Source: Branchiostoma floridae
Taxonomy: Eukaryota > Chordata > Leptocardii > Amphioxiformes > Branchiostomatidae
NCBI RefSeq assembly: GCF_000003815.2
Contig: NC_049989.1
Coordinates: 14,696,502-14,760,501, forward strand
Reading direction: 5' to 3'
DNA: 64,000 nt
This document shows, in pieces, positions 44,870-56,877 of the stretch. Position numbers and translations under genes: made by a program. Under the pieces are notes generated by a model that saw nothing but the letters and a program-made list of their open reading frames with translations, was not told the DNA's origin and did not search any database. Within the stretch, counting starts at the first letter, position 1. Each line of letters opens with the position of its first letter.

Positions 44870-46860
44870 GTGTGTTGCTTTGTATTGTCCTTTTTTGTGG
44901 GACTCCATACATGACTCCCGGACATTTAACGGGTAGTTTGTAAAAGCTGGCGAAACTGTGTTGCTTGGAGTTGCTGGTGCTACGTTTTTTTAATAATCTT
45001 TAGTGTTGCTTTAAACATATTTTTTATACATATCATGTACAGACATGATTGACTATAATGATCTGTAGAGAACGACATAGATATATTTTCTGAATGAATG
45101 AATGAAATTAGTTCGCTTGTGTTTGCCCTATGTATGCGTCACTAATCTCCAAGCTGATGCCGGACCCAGAATGTAAGTGTACTACTGAAAAGACGTTCTT
45201 AGTTTTTGTAAACTTAAATGGAACCTCCGTCTGCTTGACTAATATACATGGCAATAAAAAAGTTGGAATCAAACGTCGTAGCCATTTAATTTGTATCAAT
45301 CCATATATATGTACTTTTATTGCTCTAGAGCTGTCCAAATGTCTCCGAGATTTTCACCAGGAAAAACTAAACCATGGTGACATTATTCTGAGAGTAATTG
45401 AAACTCACATTTGAAACCATGTACTTTGATCATAAACTCTTTAATATGTTTGATATTGACTCCGAACACTGTATGACACATTAATCTACGTGGGAATCTA
45501 CGAGGAGTAGATAGAAAACCTGAATCAACGTTAGAAGTTCGGCACAGATCGAATAGAAGTCGTGTTTGAATTTGCCCCGTTTGTACCTTACAACTCTTTA
45601 CAAAATCGTCACAGTCCCATTGGTTAAAGTTACTTGTGACGCGAAACCGGTCCACCAAGTTTGTGATCAGACAGGCGTGTATAATATCATAAGTTGTTCA
45701 GGTCGCTTCCGTTCGTGTGTCGACTATACTTGCTTCAGCTACATGAGGTATAATTAGTAACTTGCTCGACGGAGTTCTTGATAGTTTGACGGGAAATTCA
45801 ACTAGGTTCTGCTGCGTTGTGGTGTCACCAAAAGACTGACTCAATCACTTGAAAGTCGCAGACCAGCGTTACTTCTGTTATCGAAGCGAAGGTAAGTTGT
45901 CATGTTTCTACCTTTGTTCACAAATAATCTACGGTGTCGTTCCCAAACTTGTTCATATATGTTAAGGGCAAGTATATAGAAGCTTCGAATTAAGTCATGT
46001 CTTATCTTTTTTCTGACGGTTGGAAGATCTACTGCAGTGAAACCTGTCTTAAGATTAGCAAGTATGATTTCTGAAGAAAAAGACGTGTAAGGCAAGACTC
46101 CTGATCCCATTCGAATTCACTATAAGTAGACGCCACTTACATCTTTATGGTAAGAAAATGAAATAAACAAACAGAACACTATATTATATTATACACAGGA
46201 TTATAATGGTCACGTTGTTTTCAGCCTAAAATATTTTTAGACCTAAATAACTGGGACAAGTAATCAGTTCTTGATCCAGTTCAGGTAGGTCTGATTAATT
46301 CCAAGGCCAAAAGGGTTAAAGACCTACATAACTAAAGTGCAGAACGGCCATATTATATCTGTTTCAGCCTTTTTTTCAGAACAAAAAAAGCATAATGGAC
46401 GAAAATGCGCATTGAAGCTTTCTTAGTATGAAATTTAGCTCGTAGTTTGCTTCAAAGTCTTAAAAGATGAGTCATACGAGGATTTCCGGTGGATTACTAA
46501 AATTTTGTTGTTTTCACGTTACGGTACGGTTCATCCGAGGTCATCTACAGCAATCACGCATTGCTTCAGGCCATACTGGCGTGCCTGGTCTGGAAGCCTG
46601 CTGTAGCGTACTTAACTCCTTTGTTAGGGCATTAGAAATCTCCGATCCGATGTAACGTGCTTTGTAATATCAAAATGAGTGAGTGAAACATGCCAAAAAT
46701 CATGACGATACGTCAACATATCTTATTCTCCTTCAAAGCCTGAAGTATAAATGTTCCAGTCTGAAATTAATGTTCCCTGCAGTTTCGAGAGAGCAGTTAG
46801 GGGGTTGGAGGGCAGGCCGACACCACAGTGGCCCTTACTCCCTGCCCCAAGAGCTATGTA
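44870..46860. other. 3' UTR and intergenic/intronic stretch
   Basis: An AATAAA at 45253-45258 may end the short TSP1-WAP transcript. A donor-like GCGAAG|GTAAGT at about 45893 could close a non-coding exon, but no signal-peptide exon was found that could start the CUB gene. Confidence 0.35.
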
Positions 46861-47110
46861 CCACTTTTAAATAAAATTACGACCATGCCATAGCATGTCC
46901 AGAACACGAGATATCAAAACTGGAATTTTCGATGCGGTACCTTAGAAAGCCGCTAGGTGGTCCAGTATCGAACTCCAACTTCTTTTTTTCTGACCCCTAC
47001 CCACCTACCAAATATAAGGATCCATCAATAGCTTCTGAAGTTACTCTGTTCACAGACAGATTGACACACACAGACCGACGAACAGCGCCGAAAACATAAC
47101 CTTCTTGGCA
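46860..47110 (-). repeat. Dispersed repeat, pair B copy 1
   Basis: It is the reverse complement of a family seen at 56878-57125. Shared features are an AAGGTTATG-type start, a GGGGTC..AAAAA stretch, ACCGCA...AAAACTTCCAGTTTT-type words and a TCTAGA/GGACATGCTATGGCA block. Confidence 0.5.
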
Positions 47111-47639
47111 ATGGTAATAACAAATCCTGTTGTTCAACAATGAACTGTAATTTGCGACGTGTTTCTTATGTTATCGACCTGTCCATGGACACATATAACT
47201 GAATATGTCACTTCTTTGTCAAACCTCTTTAACAGGACTGGCCTTTGTCTAAGTCCTCATGAGGCGCCTACTTTGTTTCGCTGGGTTGGTTTGCTGTCTG
47301 TTGACAGTCAAAGTGTTCGGGCAACGCAACAAACAAGGTACTTTTTGTTAATTTTCAACGATATACCCTCACGTATTTAACTTCAAACACTTGTACCAAC
47401 GTGTAGCTACCCGGGGCCCGGCCAAGCTGTTTGCGGAAATGCAAAATTAAAGTTTATGCCTGGCCCAATAAATATGCACAAGGCATGCTATTGAATTATG
47501 TTTGGTCCGGTTTGTGTTTTTGTTGTTTTTCATATGGTACTTTTCGTTCCTCCAAAACTTCCCAGCAGGGCCCCTTTGTGGAAATATGACGTTAACCTAA
47601 CTGAAACCAGAAGCTCAATTGTAAAAACTGCTACCAGTT

Positions 47640-48045
47640 ATGACTTTCCAAAAGTGGCTATATAGAGTTAGGATGTAAAATAAAAGTGGGAGAGGAAATA
47701 CATTTTATTTCCAAATGTCCACTCAACCACACCGAAAGAATCACCCTGTTTAGAGAAGCCACAAAGACTTATCCCAACTTCCCCACATTGACAGACGAGC
47801 AGAAAGCCACTTTTCTCTTGCAATCGCAGAACCCACAAATTTTAGAAAAGGTGGGGCTTTTCGTCCCCCTCTGCTTCCAAACAAGACGACAAACCCAACC
47901 TGTTTAGAAATAGCCAAGACTAGTATTAGAGTAGAATATTGTTCATAACTATCCATTGTCACTTGTATATCTACTATGTATATACCATGTGCTTGCAATT
48001 AGCCCTCGGGCACGAACTTGCAAATAAACTTCTTCATTAAGATAA
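47640..48045 (+). pseudogene. LINE 3' end fragment (ORF2 tail plus 3' UTR)
   Basis: The frame includes VGEEIHFISKCPLNHTER and runs to a stop at 47907. A 3' UTR follows that ends TTGCAATTAGCCCTCGGGCA ... TTGCAAATAAACTTCTTCAT, a typical LINE 3' terminus. It is 5' truncated. Its end lies directly beside the second copy of the 120-base direct repeat. Confidence 0.7.
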
Positions 48046-48049
48046 ACAG

Positions 48050-48173
48050 AAGAAGAACTTGATTGCGCAACGATCGTACACGGTACGATGTATGGCAAAA
48101 AAAGAAAAAAAAAACTTATCATCCTAATTACTAAAACAAGTATTTAAACATAGTACATAGGCAGATTATGAAT
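48050..48173 (+). repeat. Long direct repeat, copy 2
   Basis: Partner of 42244-42364. This copy ends 51 bases before the first CUB exon. Confidence 0.9.
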
Positions 48174-48224
48174 TAACATATCTGCCTTACTGTTGTGGTA
48201 ACAAGAAACGTCTTTCCCTAATAG

Positions 48225-51200
48225 CGTGCCGACCAGTTCTACTGACAGCAGAAACTGGGACGTTCAGTAGTCCCAACTACCCAGAGAACTACCCGAACAA
48301 CCAGAGATGTCTGTACGAGATCATAGTGCAGCGGAATCAAAGGATCCTTCTGACATTTTCTGACTTCAACGTTGAGAGAGACCTGGACTTCGTGGAGGTC
48401 TATGACGGAATCGACCAAAGCAGAGGAGGTACTTTAGGACAATCTTAGATGTTTGTGTCTGAAAAATAGGTATAAAATGCCAAGTAAATAGGAGAGAGTT
48501 TGGCATCAATCTGTTTTTTCAGTTAAGTTTGTGTGTTTGTTTGTTTGTAGAATTGTGTGTCCTGGCGTTTCAATCGTAAAACAGCACCATGACAACACCA
48601 AAGTAAAGTGTATGTTTTACATCCTTCCTAGAAGTGTAGCTCCATCTTGCTCTATTTTAGGCTCTTTTACCATTTATCCGTTTAACAACCTGAAACAAAG
48701 TACGCAAAATACACATTAGACACATTGTGGACACTATAACAGGAAATTACGTCAAAGGTGCTAGAAAGGTCCCAGAGGGATGACAGGAAATGGAATTGGT
48801 CCGAGTCACATGTTTTCCCCCAGGCGCTCTCTCGTGTACTTATTACGACAGCTCAGACATTATACGAAGATGAACCTAAGCAAGAAAAACATTCAGAAAA
48901 AAAGATTTACAAAAACTCTAGATATGATACGCGTATGTTATCATTTTTCTTTCTTTCTAGGAGAGCGGTACACAGGTCAGACAAACGTCCACCTTATAGA
49001 ATCTACAGGGAACGCCATGACGGTAGTCTTTACGTCGGACAGGGCAGGGACGGCCTCCGGGTTTAACGCCTCGTACATTACATTGGAGTCAGGTACGTAG
49101 TGTCAAGAACGACATTCATTGGTGGACAAGCTCGAAGGTTGAGCACTTTTGAATGCAGCAACGATGTTTGCCTTTCCCCACAAATGTTGAAACAGACATA
49201 CTCTAAAGAACAGATCTAGAAACAACATTCATTGGTTGAAAACATCGAAAATTGAGCTCCCCCAAAAAATATGCCCCCCGTGTAATGACGTTTTAGAGGG
49301 TCGAGATTTTTCGCATTATTGGGGTCTGCTACAGATTTGAACACAGAACCTTCAGATTCGAATTCAACAATACCACAAGACCCCCTTGCCACCTCTTTCC
49401 GCAATAGGTTGCCAGCCAGTTCTGTTGACAGGCGAAAGCGGGACCTTTAGCAGCCCAGACTACCCGGACAACTACCCTAGCAACCAGACCTGCCGTTACG
49501 ACATCGTGGTGGAGTCAGACAAGAGGATCCAGTTGACCTTTTCTGTGTTTGACCTTGAGAGAAGCTCGGACTTCTTGGATATCTATGACGGGAACTCTAC
49601 TGACAGGCAGAATCGAATAGGTAAGGACTACGTGCGCATTTCCGAAAAACTGTACCTCTTACTATTAGGGCCTTCACGTGTACAATGAAACCAAATTGGC
49701 AAGAATCAAGCAGAACCAGCAAGAATGAAGAGGTTGCAAAGTTCGTGCCACATTCGGGTGGGAATTCCAAATGGACGTCGACCTTATATCCCCTTCACCC
49801 GAGAAGGAATGAGACGACATGCCGTCAGAATAACTATTCTTTGTCTATTCCTGGGTATTTGTAGTGCATTCTTGACTTCTCACTGCATTCCAGATGTTCT
49901 TTTGGCCACATTCTGGCAGGACTTGAAGTGGTTTGCTGTTTCGGTTCTCCATCGAATGAGATCAGAATGTTTCGAATAATGTTGGAATGCCGCAGAATGC
50001 GGTCATACTGCAGTTAGAACACACTTTGCATGCCGTTCGATATTTCTTCACTTCGAATGCACCTCGAAAGTTTTAAGCATAACAAAAACATTTGGGACGA
50101 ACCCAAGAATGGGCAGAAATATCTGTAACTGTTATTGTTGTTGTTATTGGGTGGGTCGACTACTCACTCTTTGCAGCCAGGGTATGAATTGCGATGAGCT
50201 TACAATAGGCGGGGCTAAATCGCAAGGGTCTGGAGCGAGCTGCCATTCGGCGCCACTCAGTTGACCTCAATACGACTGTCGCAAGTGTCTGGAGCGAGCT
50301 GCCATTCGGCGCTACTCAGGTGACCTCAATACGACAGTAATTGCCCCAGGTGCGGCCAAGGTACCGTAGGTTTTGGACCACTCACACCGCACCATCGCAC
50401 GTACGTGTGGCGGGTTCTTTAACGTGCCTGGGGTATGGCTCTCCCCAGACACGGGACCTCCATTTAACGTCCTATCCGAGGGACGGCCCTAGCCGAAGCT
50501 AGGTACTCATTTTCACCTGAGTAAAGTGAGAACGCAGGAACGCAGTGAGAATTTCTATAATGCACTTCGCATACACAGGAATATACAAACAATAGTCATT
50601 CTGAGGAGAGTCATTCTGACCGCATTCCGGCTGATTCCGCTTTTCACGTGATGGGGCCTTTTGTCGAACGAACAGATACAAAACTTCCCGACGCCATATT
50701 TGATACGTGATTGGTTCTGACGTATGCACTACACTATTGTTGTGTACTGTACGTTTCGTCTGGGATAAACGCTTTAATATTATTACATGCCTCATCTTCT
50801 TTTTTAAAGGACTAATGCAATTGAGTATAAGTTTTTGCATCGTTATACCAACCCGTGTTGAAAACAATGTTTGATTTCGTCCAAATGTAATAGCACTTTG
50901 ATGTGGTGAAGTTCAATACTGTACTGTAAGATTTTTCAGTATGTGAAAGACAGATTTATCAAGAAACAATTTATTTTTATCTTGGTTCAAACCGCAGGGG
51001 TCCGGAACACTGGTCTGCTAAACCTGGGCACCATATACTCCTCAGCTAACACCATGACGGCCGTCTTCACTTCTGATGCTACGGGAACAGCTGCTGGGTT
51101 CAGTGCCACCTACACTGCAGTAGATATAGGTATGAACAGTTGGGTTGGTGGAGAGAGTGGTCCAGTCCGGACGGCGGAAAAAGCGATCCAGTCTGGTTAG

Positions 51201-54200
51201 CGGGTGAAAAAAAGCGGTCCATCCTTACAGGGACAAGTGAAATCGCTCAAAAGAAAATTACTGTGACGTAGTTTCCTTGAAGTACCATCAACATTTGTTA
51301 CCCTTTTGTAGAAAATGGCAATCACTGAAGGAGACTCTACCAGAATCCATAGGTCGCTGGAAAAATAGTAGAAATTGAACATATATAGACACAGAACATG
51401 CCAGACGAGTTAGCTGGGTCGCAACCATACTCCTCGGCCAGCTAACTCCTCTGGCATTTTCTGTGTCTCACCTCACCTCACTTCACCTATCCCTTGACCT
51501 CTGTGTGGGTCGTTGGGGCACCATGACTTCGTCCACTATTCTTCTCCACCTGTCTCTATCCTCCGCCGCTCTTATGGCTTCCGCTAAGTTCAGCCCGGTC
51601 CATTCTTTTATGTTGTCCTCCCATCGTTTCTTCTGTCTTCCTCTCTTTCGGCTTCCTGGGACTGTCCCTTGTAGTATTGTTTTTGTTAACCCCGACGACC
51701 TTGCCGCATGACCAAACCATCTTAATTTGCGCTTTTTCACTGTTGTCAAGAGGTTGTCATGTGGTCCTATGGCTTGTACGACTTTGTTGCGGATTTCCTC
51801 GTTAGTGACACGGTCTAAGTACGTAATCCCCAGAATTTTCCTGTAGCATCTCATTTCCATTGAGAGGATTCTTTTCTGTAACTCGGTTGTCAATGTCCAG
51901 GTCTCACATCCGTACAGGTAAATTGACAGAGTTAGGGCACGCATAAGATTAATTTTGGATCTTAGGCATATGTTCTTATCCTTCCATATGGTGTTGAGCC
52001 TAGCTAGTGCGGCTACTGTCTGCGCAGACCTTGCTAAGATTTCTGGACGGGATCCTTCGTCAGATATGATTGAACCTAAATATTTGAATTTTGCAACATT
52101 CTCTAGCCTTGTTTCACCAAGTTTGATTGTGGCATTGAAACCGTGAGTATTGTTTGTCATTATTTTGGTCTTTTCACCACTGATTTCCATGCCAAAGGCT
52201 GTGGCTGCATTGTCCAAACGGTCCACCAATTCTATTAACTCGCTCTCTTCCCCAGCTAACCCATCAATGTCGTCGGCGAAACGTAAGTTTGTCACCTGTC
52301 TGCCGCCTANNNNNNNNNNNNNNNNNNNNNNNNNNNNNNNNNNNNNNNNNNNNNNNNNNNNNNNNNNNNNNNNNNNNNNNNNNNNNNNNNNNNNNNNNNN
52401 NNNNNNNNNNNNNNNNNNNNNNNNNNNNNNNNNNNNNNNNNNNNNNNNNNNNNNNNNNNNNNNNNNNNNNNNNNNNNNNNNNNNNNNNNNNNNNNNNNNN
52501 NNNNNNNNNNNNNNNNNNNNNNNNNNNNNNNNNNNNNNNNNNNNNNNNNNNNNNNNNNNNNAAGCCTTCTTAAAATCTATAAATACATGATATAGGTCTT
52601 TCTGGTGTTGCAGGTGTTTTTCACATATTATTCTTAAGTTGAAGATTTGTTCAGTTGTGCTGCCCGGTCTAAAACCTGCCTGTTCCTCTTTGATAATGGT
52701 TTCCGCTACTGGTTTCAGTCTGTTTAGGATGATTCGCAGCATAACTTTGCTAGGGTGACTTATCAGACTTATAGTACGATAGTTCTGACACATTTGCAAG
52801 TTCCCCTTCTTTGGTAAGGTAATGATCAGGGAGCGTGTCCATGGGGTTGGCCATTCCCCTGATTTCCAGATAGCATTGCAAATGGAGGTGAGAGCTGTGA
52901 TCATGTCTTCTCCTCCAGCCTGTATCAGTTCTGCTGGAATATTGTCTGGTCCTGGAGACTTACCCGGTTTCAACGCTTTGACCGCGGTTTCAACTTCCTC
53001 CCTCAGTATGGGGTCAGAGTCTAGTTCAGAGTCTGCCTGTGGACAGTTCAGCATTGCTGGGTTCACTTTCAGTTTGTAATTATACAGTTCTTCACAATAC
53101 TCTGTCCATCTGTTCAGGATGTCTGCTTCTTCCGTGAGACATTCTCATGTCTTACTCTGTATGTTAGTTGGCCTAGCACTCTTATCTTTGGTAAGTTCTT
53201 TGACCACTTCATATGCTTTCTTTGTGTTGTTTTGTTTAAGGCTGGTTTGGATTTCAGTGCATTTCTGCTCTATCCATGCTTTCTTTGCCTTTTTCATTCC
53301 TCTCTTGACTTTGTTGTTTGCTACTCTGTACTTTTGGGCTCCTTCTGAGCTGTTCTTCCCTTTCTTTAATTCACGTCTCATGTCACACAGTTCTAAAATT
53401 TCTGCTGTCACCCATGGCTTCTTGGCACGTTGGTGCTTGCCAAGGGTCTCTTTGGCAGCTTGTAGTACAACTGTGTTAAACTTTTCTACAACTTCCTCTA
53501 AGTCTTCCTTTTCATTGCCATCTAATACTGTCAGCGGGGCGAACCTTCCTCCAATTTTAGCTTGGAACTGTTCCTTTATTGCAGGGTCTTTAAGTTTGTC
53601 CAAGTCAAATCGAAGTCTGGTAAATTTCTGCTTCCTGACCCTTGTTAGACGCATTCTGAATGTCATCATAACCAAGTATCTGTGTCTATATTTGTCCAAT
53701 TTCTACTATTTTTCCATCGACCCGGGGAGCTTCGTAGAGGCGCAGACGTCCATACGTTCCTCATTTGGACTTGAATATGTACGCACCTGTGAACCCACCC
53801 TAATGACCAATAAGATGCCTGCATTCTTCTGATATAGGGTGTCCATCCCGAGCCTTTATGAAGGACAGCGGTCGGCTCCACTCCCCTTTCTACCCGGCAC
53901 CTTATCCAAACGAGGACCGATGCCGGTACCGCATCAAAGTCGACTTCAACAAAGCTGTCCAACTGGCCTTTGTGGACTTCACCCTCGAAGATGGCTATGA
54001 CTATGTAGAAGTATTCCAGGGCGACACCACAAATCGTAAATTTTCACTCGGTAACCGTTCTCTTCAATATTTTTCCTACTGATAAAGTAACGCAGGTGTG
54101 GGTAACCTATATCCGTTGTATTTAGAAGCGGGGTATTTGAGATAACTAAGTCGACAGACTGTGGTTTTAAATTGACATTTTGTCAAAACATTGCAGTTTG

Positions 54201-56561
54201 AAACCACTGTCAGATACCCTAAACAGCCTCTTTTAATTGGATATAGACTACCCCGCGGGTAAAGGTGAACCAGCGTTAATACATGGGCAATAGAAATTCT
54301 GCATAATACTGTGCAAGAATATGGTTCCATCCAGTACCACTGCAGTCTCTTTTATAGGGTTCTACAATCGTTGGACAAGTTACCATACGTTGTGACATAT
54401 TCAATTGAAAATACAAAGGAAGTATGTTCGATTACATTATGTAGTATACGTAAGTGGCAGGACAGAGCTGGAGGGGCTGGTCACCATATACAGCTCATAT
54501 AGTTGTCTTTGAGTAAGAATAAACAGAGTTGTAATTTATTAGGCTATATCACATGTAGGTAAATATTTGTTTTCTTGCAAATGTCGCATTTCTAGTTGTC
54601 AGACCATGATACTCATATTTCTCTTAACACATTTTCAGGACGCTACACCGGAAGTAGCAATCCAGGCATGCTGACGTCATCAAGTCACTTCATGAACATC
54701 CTCTTCACTTCCGACCATTCCATAGCGAAGCGCGGATTCAACGCCACGTACACATCAGTGGATAAAGGTGTGGATCACTATCTTCTGCGCTCAGTCGTCT
54801 GTCAATAACAGTCAGTGTTTGGTAAAATTTCAATGGCATTCGGTTGTAAAGCAATACGTACTAAAACATTTCTACGTATCACATTGGACTGGACCAGGAC
54901 ATTGTGGCAACTTTTGTAAATTTTGTAAGTGCCAATTTTCCCTGGCACGAATTTCGGTCACACTGCTTCTTCTTCCTGATAGTATAAAATATATTACGCC
55001 TATTTGCGCCATTTTGCGGATCGCCATTTTTTATTCCAAAAGATTCGCAATTTCAGGGGACAAATTGCACCAATTGTAGCCGGTTTAGTTTACGCCATAT
55101 ACTTGTTTCTTCTAAGTAACCTTCTTACGTATACTGCACTGTGGCCAATTCTGTACTTCTGAGACAAAAGTAAACCCAACTTATCATCACCGTTTTTGTA
55201 CCAGTCTTCACTACCTGCACCATCGGCCAGTTCCGGTGTGCGGATGGAGTGACGTGTATCAGGTCATGGCAGCGGTGTAACGGAGAGGTGGACTGTAGCG
55301 ACAGGTCTGACGAGAGGCAATGCGGTTAGTGGATTTTATTTAACATTGTGCACTTTGTAACAGGTATAAATGAGGCCAGTCCAGTCATCACTGAACAAAA
55401 ACGGTGAGCGTCATAAACTTCCTGGCACGTTTGACCAATTGCTGACGTCACGTATCCGCAAGATTAAAAAAGTGGAACCGGGTACTCAACTATTACCAGT
55501 TGATTTACAGAGGCGACTTTCAGCACCAATACATATCAATAGGCCCTAATACCAATTACAGCGGCCATTTTGTATTTTCTGGGGTCATCGCATCAAAATG
55601 AGCCTGAACAGGATTGAAAGCTGGAAGAGGTTGTATTTTCTAACTCACTCATAAATGTTGAATTCCAGAGTGTGAGGAAATTCCTCCCGAGTTCACGCTG
55701 TGTAAAGGGACGGAGTACGACATGATGACGCTCCCTAACCCGCTCACCACGGCACGGTGGATGAGGTCCTGAACTCCACGGTACCGGAAGGGGCGCTGCA
55801 CGACCTGGCTTCATCCGCCTGTCATCCGCAGGTCAGCAGTCTGGTGTGCGCGGTCATCATGCCGAGTTGTAACGAAAGGTACGAAATCGTTAAGGTCGCT
55901 GTCACACTAGTCGTACGATCGTCGTACGATGGAGAATTGAGGGTGATCTCTATTAACGCATCTATATCAATCACACTCATCGTACGGTCGTTGTACCATC
56001 ATCACACGGTCGTCCTACGACCGTCTTACGTTCGCTCTACGACCGTCGTAAGATCATCGTACAACCGTCGTCTGATCGTCGTGCGACTGTCGTTCGATCT
56101 TCCTACTGACGTAACTTGAGGGTGATTGGTAGATATTCGTGCATGTTTCGTACAAAATCTGTATTAGCCTACAAAGTCTGTCTAAGATTTTTGTCAACTG
56201 TAACGTTTGTTTTGGCATAGTATTACATTGCGCTTTAAAATCGTAGACATCAGCATCGTACGACGATCTACAACGACTGTGACCAGGCCTTTACAGGTCA
56301 CAATCAACAACACAGTCATTTTATTCAAGAAAGAAAAAATGATTATTCGTGTCCACTTACAAGCATGAAACGAGCATTTTGAGAGAAGGAAACGTTTATT
56401 TTGTTTCAGTCTCTTGAGACAACAGCTACCCTGCCGGTCTTGGTGCGAAGAGGTCCGGGCGTCGTGTGTCGGGAACGGTTCTTGGCCGGAGTTTCTGTCG
56501 TGCGACATTTTCCCACATTCAGATTGCTACAATACCAAGGCCCTGACGTCAGAAGATACAG
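48225..56561 (+). CDS. Three CUB, LDLa and Frizzled domain protein (5' and 3' ends unresolved)
   Basis: Phase-1 modules read: CUB1 48225-48428 + 48961-49092; CUB2 49408-49620 + 50998-51129; CUB3 53838-54050 + 54639-54767; LDLa 55205-55324; Frizzled 55669-55878 + 56410-56561. CUBs show [16 protein letters not shown]-type blocks and GF(N/S)A(S/T)Y ends. The LDLa has six Cys and the calcium-binding pattern [13 protein letters not shown]. The Fz has [28 protein letters not shown] and [14 protein letters not shown]. The mix resembles MFRP/corin-type surface proteins. No signal-peptide or TM exon belongs to it here; phase 1 at both ends allows splicing from the WAP exon (donor 44285). The first Fz exon lacks one base near 55746-55752: the raw frame stops at 55770-55772. 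That may be an assembly error or a real lesion. If unspliced after 56561, the frame stops at 56603 inside a MITE. Confidence 0.82.
49110..49400. other. Intron between CUB1 and CUB2
   Basis: Nothing recognised. Confidence 0.5.
50221..50335 (+). repeat. Tandem duplication, about 57-base period
   Basis: (G/T)GTCTGGAGCGAGCTGCCA and CCTCAATACGAC(T/A)GT occur twice in tandem with three or four differences. Confidence 0.85.
50375..50530 (-). repeat. tRNA-derived SINE, copy 4 (body only)
   Basis: The best preserved body of the family, read on the minus strand: CACCTGAGT, CTAGGGCCGTCCCTCGGAT, GACGTTAAATGGAGGTCCCG, CCATACCCCAGGCACGTTAA. The tRNA-like head is missing. It lies in the CUB2 intron. Confidence 0.75.
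51388..51467. repeat. Hairpin at the LINE 3' side
   Basis: GACACAGAACATGCCAGACG and its imperfect complement CTCTGGCATTTTCTGTGTC, together with GTTAGCTGG/CCAGCTAAC, form 30-base arms around a 20-base loop. Confidence 0.8.
51470..53685 (-). mobile_element. RTE-like LINE, 5' truncated, antisense in the CUB2-CUB3 intron
   Basis: The minus-strand frame includes a linker after the (missing) endonuclease ([13 protein letters not shown] ... KPWVTAEI) and RT blocks: [36 protein letters not shown], then after the 252-N gap the catalytic FADD box ([13 protein letters not shown]) and KTKIM, KFKYLGS. The C-terminal domain has [19 protein letters not shown] and [11 protein letters not shown]. One in-frame TGA (53143-53145) interrupts it, so it is inactive. 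It encodes reverse transcriptase only; the endonuclease is lost. Plus-strand frames in this interval are shadows. Confidence 0.9.
52310..52561. other. Assembly gap (252 N)
   Basis: Run of N inside the RT domain of the LINE. Confidence 1.
54087..54278. mobile_element. MITE, TTAACGCTAGTTCACC family, copy 2
   Basis: GTAACGCAGG at the left is a degenerate terminus; GGTAAAGGTGAACCAGCGTTA at the right is intact. Interior AAGTCGAC, CAGTTTGAAACCACTG and GGGGTATTTGAGAT words are shared with copies 1 and 3. It begins 36 bases after the CUB3a donor. Confidence 0.65.
54770..55204. other. Intron between CUB3 and LDLa
   Basis: Nothing recognised. Confidence 0.45.
55890..56300. mobile_element. CGTACGA-rich MITE in the Frizzled intron
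   Basis: AAGGTCGCTGTCACACTAG at the left faces ACGACTGTGACCAGGCCTT at the right. Between them are many degenerate CGTACGATCGTC words on both strands. It starts about 10 bases after the donor of the first Frizzled exon. Confidence 0.6.
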
Positions 56562-56588
56562 GTGGGCAAATTACATGTGCTATATATA

Positions 56589-56764
56589 CAGTAGAAGCCG
56601 CTTAATTACACGGCCTATATTTGCCAGCGAATTTTGTGCAATTATCCGGATGGTGCAATTATGCGAAGTTATCTAGCTGGACCGCACGGGTTTGGGATTT
56701 GGAGATTCCGTGCAGTTAACAGAAGTGTGCGTAAATCCGTTGTGCAATCAACTGGCTTCTACTG
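56589..56764. mobile_element. Tc1/mariner-like MITE (CAGTAGAAGCC ends)
   Basis: TA|CAGTAGAAGCCGCTT at the left and CAACTGGCTTCTACTG|TA at the right, 176 bp, with TA on both sides. The interior has TGTGCAATTATCCGG words. It begins 27 bases after the last Frizzled donor and would supply the stop codon if that intron were retained. Confidence 0.8.
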
Positions 56765-56877
56765 TATAACTCAGTAGTTAGTTACTTTGACTTATGATAT
56801 ATAAGATTTGATGATGATGATAATGATATATCGACCTCAATTAAAACATCTATAGACTCTGTCTCTCTTTTTTTTTA

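Noticed and set aside
44643-44925. Thr-His repeat frames, minus strand
   Set aside because: Translation of the (TG)n microsatellite.
45841-46110. 89-codon minus-strand frame
   Set aside because: No recognisable domain and no coding exon around it.
53119-53832. 237-codon plus-strand frame
   Set aside because: Antisense shadow of the LINE coding sequence.
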